Source: Anderseniella sp039978075 (GTDB taxonomy: Bacteria > Pseudomonadota > Alphaproteobacteria > Rhizobiales > Aestuariivirgaceae). From it: a stretch of DNA of 64,000 nucleotides. Below the pieces are notes generated by a model. The model made no database searches and was not told the origin of the DNA. It saw only the letters and a program-made list of their open reading frames with translations. The stretch's first letter is position 1. Each line of letters begins with the position of its first letter. Location of the stretch: the NCBI GenBank assembly GCA_039978075.1, contig JBDWCA010000002.1, positions 620,001-684,000 on the forward strand, given 5' to 3'. Positions 60,960-64,000 of the stretch are shown piece after piece. The translations under genes and the position numbers were made by a program.

Positions 60960-62081
60960 ATGGCTACGCCTATTGAGACACAGTTGCGGCAGCGTGCCGA
61001 AGACCTTGGGTTCTGCGAATTGCGCATTACCGGCGCCACTCTGCCTGCTGAAACGGGCAAAAGGCTCCGTGAAGCCGTCGGTGACGGTCATCACGCCAGC
61101 ATGAACTGGATGGAAACCACCCTGGACAGGCGCACCTCTCCCGATGCCATGTGGGCCGACGCCAGAAGCTGCATCATGCTGGCCATGTCCTATGCGTCTG
61201 ACATGGACGTCATGGCGCGTCTGCAAGACCGCTCAACCGGCGTGATTTCGACCTATGCGCTGGGACGCGACTATCATGATGTTGTCAAGGGCAGGCTGAA
61301 GACACTTGCCGGGTGGCTGGCTGCACAAACCGGGCAGGACGTGAAAGTGTTTGTCGATACCGCGCCTTTGATGGAAAAACCGCTGGCCCAGCGCGCCGGG
61401 CTTGGATGGCAGGGCAAGCATACAAATCTTGTGTCGCGCGAACACGGGTCTTGGGTTTTTCTCGGCGCCATACTGTCTGCGGCGGAGCTGCCGCCTGACG
61501 AGGCAGAAGTGGATCATTGCGGGTCCTGCACGTCATGCCTGGAGGTATGCCCGACCAGGGCGTTTCCGGCACCCTACCGGCTTGATGCACGGCGCTGCAT
61601 TTCCTATCTCACCATCGAGCACAAGGGCCATATCGACCTTGAGTTTCGCAAAGCCATGGGTAACCGCATCTATGGGTGCGACGATTGCCTTGCCGTATGC
61701 CCGTGGAACAAGTTTGCCGGTGAAGCGCGCGAGGCAAAGCTGGCCGCGCGGGCTGACCTTGTCGCGCCGCCGCTTGCGAAGCTCGCAGCGCTGGACGACC
61801 AGGAGTTCAGGACCCTGTTTTCCGGGTCGCCGGTCAAGCGTATCGGGCGTGATCGTTTTGTGCGCAATGTCATGATTGCTGTCGGCAATTCCGGTGATAA
61901 GAACCTGATACCTAGTGTGAAGAAGGTGTTGGACGACCCGAGCGCGGAAGTCAGGGCCATGGCTATATGGGCTTTGTCCAGTCTGCTGCCGCAAGAAGAG
62001 TTTGCCCAACTGGCCACGGCTCGCCGTGACAGTGAGCCTGATGAAGACGTGAAAAGGGAATGGGATGTCTGCAAAACCTGA
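60960..62081 (+). CDS. queG: Epoxyqueuosine reductase
   Basis: QueG reduces epoxyqueuosine to queuosine in tRNA, the last step of Q synthesis, using cobalamin and two [4Fe-4S] clusters. The 373-aa protein has YALGRDYHDVVKGRL, CGSCTSCLEVCPTRAF, RRCISYLTIEHKG and YGCDDCLAVCPWNKFA for the clusters, and C-terminal HEAT-like repeats (VKKVLDDPSAEVRAMAIWAL). Its end overlaps the next gene by 17 bp. Confidence 0.96.
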   Translation: MATPIETQLRQRAEDLGFCELRITGATLPAETGKRLREAVGDGHHASMNWMETTLDRRTSPDAMWADARSCIMLAMSYASDMDVMARLQDRSTGVISTYALGRDYHDVVKGRLKTLAGWLAAQTGQDVKVFVDTAPLMEKPLAQRAGLGWQGKHTNLVSREHGSWVFLGAILSAAELPPDEAEVDHCGSCTSCLEVCPTRAFPAPYRLDARRCISYLTIEHKGHIDLEFRKAMGNRIYGCDDCLAVCPWNKFAGEAREAKLAARADLVAPPLAKLAALDDQEFRTLFSGSPVKRIGRDRFVRNVMIAVGNSGDKNLIPSVKKVLDDPSAEVRAMAIWALSSLLPQEEFAQLATARRDSEPDEDVKREWDVCKT

Positions 62082-62931
62082 TCATCTGTTGTGTTTTGGT
62101 TTCGGGTTTTCAGCCCGCGCCCTGGCACAGGCCCTGCCGCGTGACCAGTGGGCCATCACTGGCACCAGCCGATCCGTCGAAGGCTGTGGGAAGATCTCGC
62201 AACTCGGGTTTGACGCGGTGCAGTTCAACGATGATACGCCGGTGGATCCCTCGTTGCTGGACAGCGTTACGCATGTTGTCGTGTCGGCCCCGCCCGGCAA
62301 GACCGGTGATCCGGTCCTGAAGTGTCATGGCCGTCATCTTGGCGAGCGGGCGGCGCACATCAAGTGGCTGGCCTACCTTTCCACCACCGGTGTCTATGGC
62401 GATCGTCAGGGCGGATGGGTTGACGAGACATCACCGCTAACGCCCAGCACTTCGCGTGGCCACGCCCGGCTGACGGCGGAAACCGGCTGGCTGGACCTTT
62501 GGCGCGATACCGGACTGGCTGTACATCTGTTCCGCCTGGCAGGCATTTACGGCCCCGGCCGAAACCAGCTTCAGTCTCTGAAATCAGGCAAGGCGCGCCG
62601 CATTGTCAAGCCGGATCAGGTGTTCAGCCGCATTCATGTGGGCGATATTGCCGGTATCCTGCAGGCATCATTGCAACGGCCCGATCCGGGCAGTGCCTAC
62701 AATGTGTGTGATGATGAGGCGGCCCCGCCGCAGGACGTAGTTGCCTATGCGGCTGACCTGCTGGGTATCGAACCGCCACCGGAGGTCGCCTTTGCAGATG
62801 CAGAGCTGTCCGACATGGCAAAAAGCTTTTATGCGGAATCCAAGCGCGTATCGAACGAGAAGGTCAAGACGGAACTGGGTTACAGCTTTGTGTACCCGAC
62901 CTATCGCCAGGGCCTCAGGGCACTGCTTTAA
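62065..62931 (+). CDS. SDR family NAD(P)-dependent epimerase-like protein
   Basis: This 288-aa extended SDR resembles the YeeZ group: the cofactor motif is the modified LLCFGFGFSARALAQAL, then VVVSAPPG, YLSTTGVYGDRQGGWVDE, FRLAGIYGPGRNQLQ and FSRIHVGDIAGIL. The usual YxxxK is degraded (SRGHARLTAE), so enzymatic activity is uncertain. It overlaps queG by 17 bp, implying coupled translation. Its 3' end overlaps the convergent hydrolase gene by 4 bp. Confidence 0.88.
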   Translation: MSAKPDHLLCFGFGFSARALAQALPRDQWAITGTSRSVEGCGKISQLGFDAVQFNDDTPVDPSLLDSVTHVVVSAPPGKTGDPVLKCHGRHLGERAAHIKWLAYLSTTGVYGDRQGGWVDETSPLTPSTSRGHARLTAETGWLDLWRDTGLAVHLFRLAGIYGPGRNQLQSLKSGKARRIVKPDQVFSRIHVGDIAGILQASLQRPDPGSAYNVCDDEAAPPQDVVAYAADLLGIEPPPEVAFADAELSDMAKSFYAESKRVSNEKVKTELGYSFVYPTYRQGLRALL

Positions 62932-63737
62932 ACGCTGTCGTCGGCGCGGGCGCAGAGTGTCTCTGCCGTTTCCGCCAACAGGGTCAGATTGTCCTCGCTA
63001 GACAACCGGTGATCGCCATGCTTGATCAGTTGCAACATCACATCATCGCCGCTGAGGGCATGGTATGTCTTCAGGGCATGCTGCCACGGCACGTCCGGAT
63101 CATCCTCGCCTTGCAGAATGCGAACCGGGCAGGGCATCTGCAAACCATGGTCCAGCAACAGGTGTTGCGTACCATCCTCGATGAGCGCCCTGGTGATCAC
63201 ATAAGGCTCGTCGGAATACTCTGACGGTCGTTCATACCTGCCAAGCCGCATGATCTCGTCACGAAAACCGTCGCCGTACTTGTCCCACATCAGGTCCCTG
63301 GTCATGTCCGCAGCCGGTGCGATCAGGATCAGCCCGCCGAGCCGGTCGGCCTGTCCTGCCTCAATCAGCCGTTTTGCCAACAGCAACGCAATCCAGCCGC
63401 CCATGCTGGAGCCGATCAGTACCCGGCGGCCAGCTGCGCAACGGCTGAACACCTCCTGCGCCTGATCGAGCCAGCCTGAAATGGTGCCGTTCACAAACTC
63501 ACCGCCGCTTTCGCCATGACCGGAGTAGTCGAACCTGACGAACGAGCGATCAGTTGTGTGGGCATGGTGTGCCAGCACTTCTGCCTTAGAGCCGCGCATG
63601 TCGGATTTGAACCCGCCAAGCCAGAATGTGCCGCATCGCCCTTCGGGAGCCGGCTCAGCGCCGTCGTTCAGCCACGCAATCGCGACGTCACTGCTTGTTT
63701 CAAGGAATTCGGCGGGCTTTTGGGCAGAATGGGACAT
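62928..63737 (-). CDS. Alpha/beta hydrolase, ABHD10-like
   Basis: This 269-aa hydrolase has FDYSGHGESGGEF, nucleophile elbow VLIGSSMGGWIALLLA, a late Asp in LQGEDDPDVPW and the catalytic His in IKHGDHRLSSEDN. Similarity is to palmitoyl-protein thioesterase ABHD10-type or dipeptidyl-peptidase-like small hydrolases; the substrate is unknown. The frame opens 14 codons earlier, but the ATG at 63737 gives the usual N-terminus. It is divergent from infC, as I recall in other rhizobia. Confidence 0.88.
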   Translation of the reverse strand: MSHSAQKPAEFLETSSDVAIAWLNDGAEPAPEGRCGTFWLGGFKSDMRGSKAEVLAHHAHTTDRSFVRFDYSGHGESGGEFVNGTISGWLDQAQEVFSRCAAGRRVLIGSSMGGWIALLLAKRLIEAGQADRLGGLILIAPAADMTRDLMWDKYGDGFRDEIMRLGRYERPSEYSDEPYVITRALIEDGTQHLLLDHGLQMPCPVRILQGEDDPDVPWQHALKTYHALSGDDVMLQLIKHGDHRLSSEDNLTLLAETAETLCARADDSV

Positions 63738-63790
63738 GGATTTAACTAGATCAGTATGTTTTTTGATTGAAGCAATCAAAAAACATAAAA

Positions 63791-63851
63791 CTGATCGCTT
63801 TCAAAGTGCTAGAGCAACTTTATGGGTTCAAGCGAACCCATGTTGCTCTAG
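63791..63851 (+). repeat. Dispersed head-plus-hairpin element, copy A (best preserved)
   Basis: The head CTGATCGCTTTCAAAGTG is followed by CTAGAGCAAC-TTT-ATGGGTTC, loop AAGC, GAACCCAT and GTTGCTCTAG. The hairpin has an 18-bp perfect stem interrupted only by a TTT bulge. It lies between the divergent hydrolase and infC genes. Confidence 0.75.
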
Positions 63852-63919
63852 TCTCTCAACATTGCTTGCAAAATCTGGTAAAAGGCCTTTAGGTGCTTTT
63901 TTACGCAATTTGAACCCTC

Positions 63920-63948
63920 TTGCGGTATTTGAAACAGTTCAACCGCAA
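63920..63948 (+). promoter_or_regulatory. Leader hairpin just upstream of infC
   Basis: TTGCGG-TAT-TTGAA, loop ACAG, TTCAA-CCGCAA forms an 11-bp stem with a 3-nt bulge that ends 7 nt before the AAGGAG ribosome site. It may take part in control of infC translation, or be a terminator-like stem without a T tract. Confidence 0.4.
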
Positions 63949-63969
63949 AAACTCTAAGGAGATTATACC

Positions 63970-64000
63970 ATTCGCAGACCGATGAACGGGCAAATGCCGC
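63970..64000 (+). CDS. infC: Translation initiation factor IF-3, first ten codons, AUU start
   Basis: A perfect AAGGAG (63956-63961) is followed after 8 nt by ATT, then codons for RRPMNGQMP up to the window edge. Many alphaproteobacterial IF-3 proteins start M-R-R-P, and infC is the classic gene with an AUU start, used for autoregulation. No ATG or GTG lies at proper distance; the ATG at 63982 is 20 nt from the ribosome site. Only ten codons are visible, so the call rests on this and on the upstream hydrolase neighbour. Confidence 0.6.
   Translation, partial: MRRPMNGQMP

Overview
The window reads as chromosomal DNA of an alphaproteobacterium of the order Hyphomicrobiales (Rhizobiales). The basis is gene order and gene type: tRNA-Ala / FYDLN-acid protein / aroA / cmk / rpsA / sppA / ihfB / lapA / pyrF / trpFBA / accD / folC / trxA / addAB, then a TsaE-kinase fusion, divL, ahcY, HPr, EIIA-Man, short hprK, chvG, chvI and pckA. 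This is the order I associate with rhizobial genomes. No species is assigned.

Layout. (1) 1-3.1 kb: the end of a GDP-mannose 6-dehydrogenase (algD-like) gene and an RTX/DUF4114 protein, probably the edge of an exopolysaccharide locus lying upstream. (2) 3.2-16.2 kb: housekeeping core for aromatic amino acids, nucleotides, translation, tryptophan, fatty acids and folate. (3) 16.3-16.6 kb: a 261-bp MITE-like element between trxA and addA. (4) 16.6-28 kb, minus strand: the recombination nuclease AddAB, a MurU-like nucleotidyltransferase, a TsaE/AmgK-like fusion, and DivL with the diagnostic tyrosine in place of the H-box histidine. (5) 28-36 kb: ahcY, an incomplete regulatory PTS (HPr, EIIA-Man, HPr kinase), the ChvG/ChvI two-component system and divergent pckA. 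(6) 36-47 kb: a MarR-like regulator with a C-terminal cysteine cluster, a hydrolase, and a zinc-homeostasis block (zur, znuB, znuC, znuA, a COG0523 GTPase, a DUF1826 protein and an unrecognised outer-membrane-type protein). This block lies between a 120-bp remnant of a polA 3' end and the real polA 3' end, which suggests insertion at or rearrangement around polA. (7) 47-64 kb: an aminotransferase, MarC, Hsp20/DUF1150, ptsN-hpf-rpoN-lptB-lptA-lptC, RNase D, tRNA-Leu, an NDUFA9-like protein, uppP, queG and, at the very end, the first codons of infC with an AUU start.

How the genes work together. ChvG/ChvI, HprK/HPr/EIIA-Man and EIIA-Ntr/RpoN form a regulatory set linking envelope stress with carbon and nitrogen status. 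The zinc block looks like a Zur regulon: three 13-bp boxes of the form GTTAT-N3-RTTAC lie at the znuC/znuA divergent promoter and at the COG0523 gene. The lpt genes export LPS and uppP recycles the undecaprenyl carrier.

The least explained observations are a four-copy intergenic element (conserved 18-nt head followed by a variable hairpin), the MITE, the polA-flanked zinc block with its unknown outer-membrane protein, a candidate RNA thermometer before hsp20, and the AUU start of infC. All calls come from reading the sequence; no database search was run.
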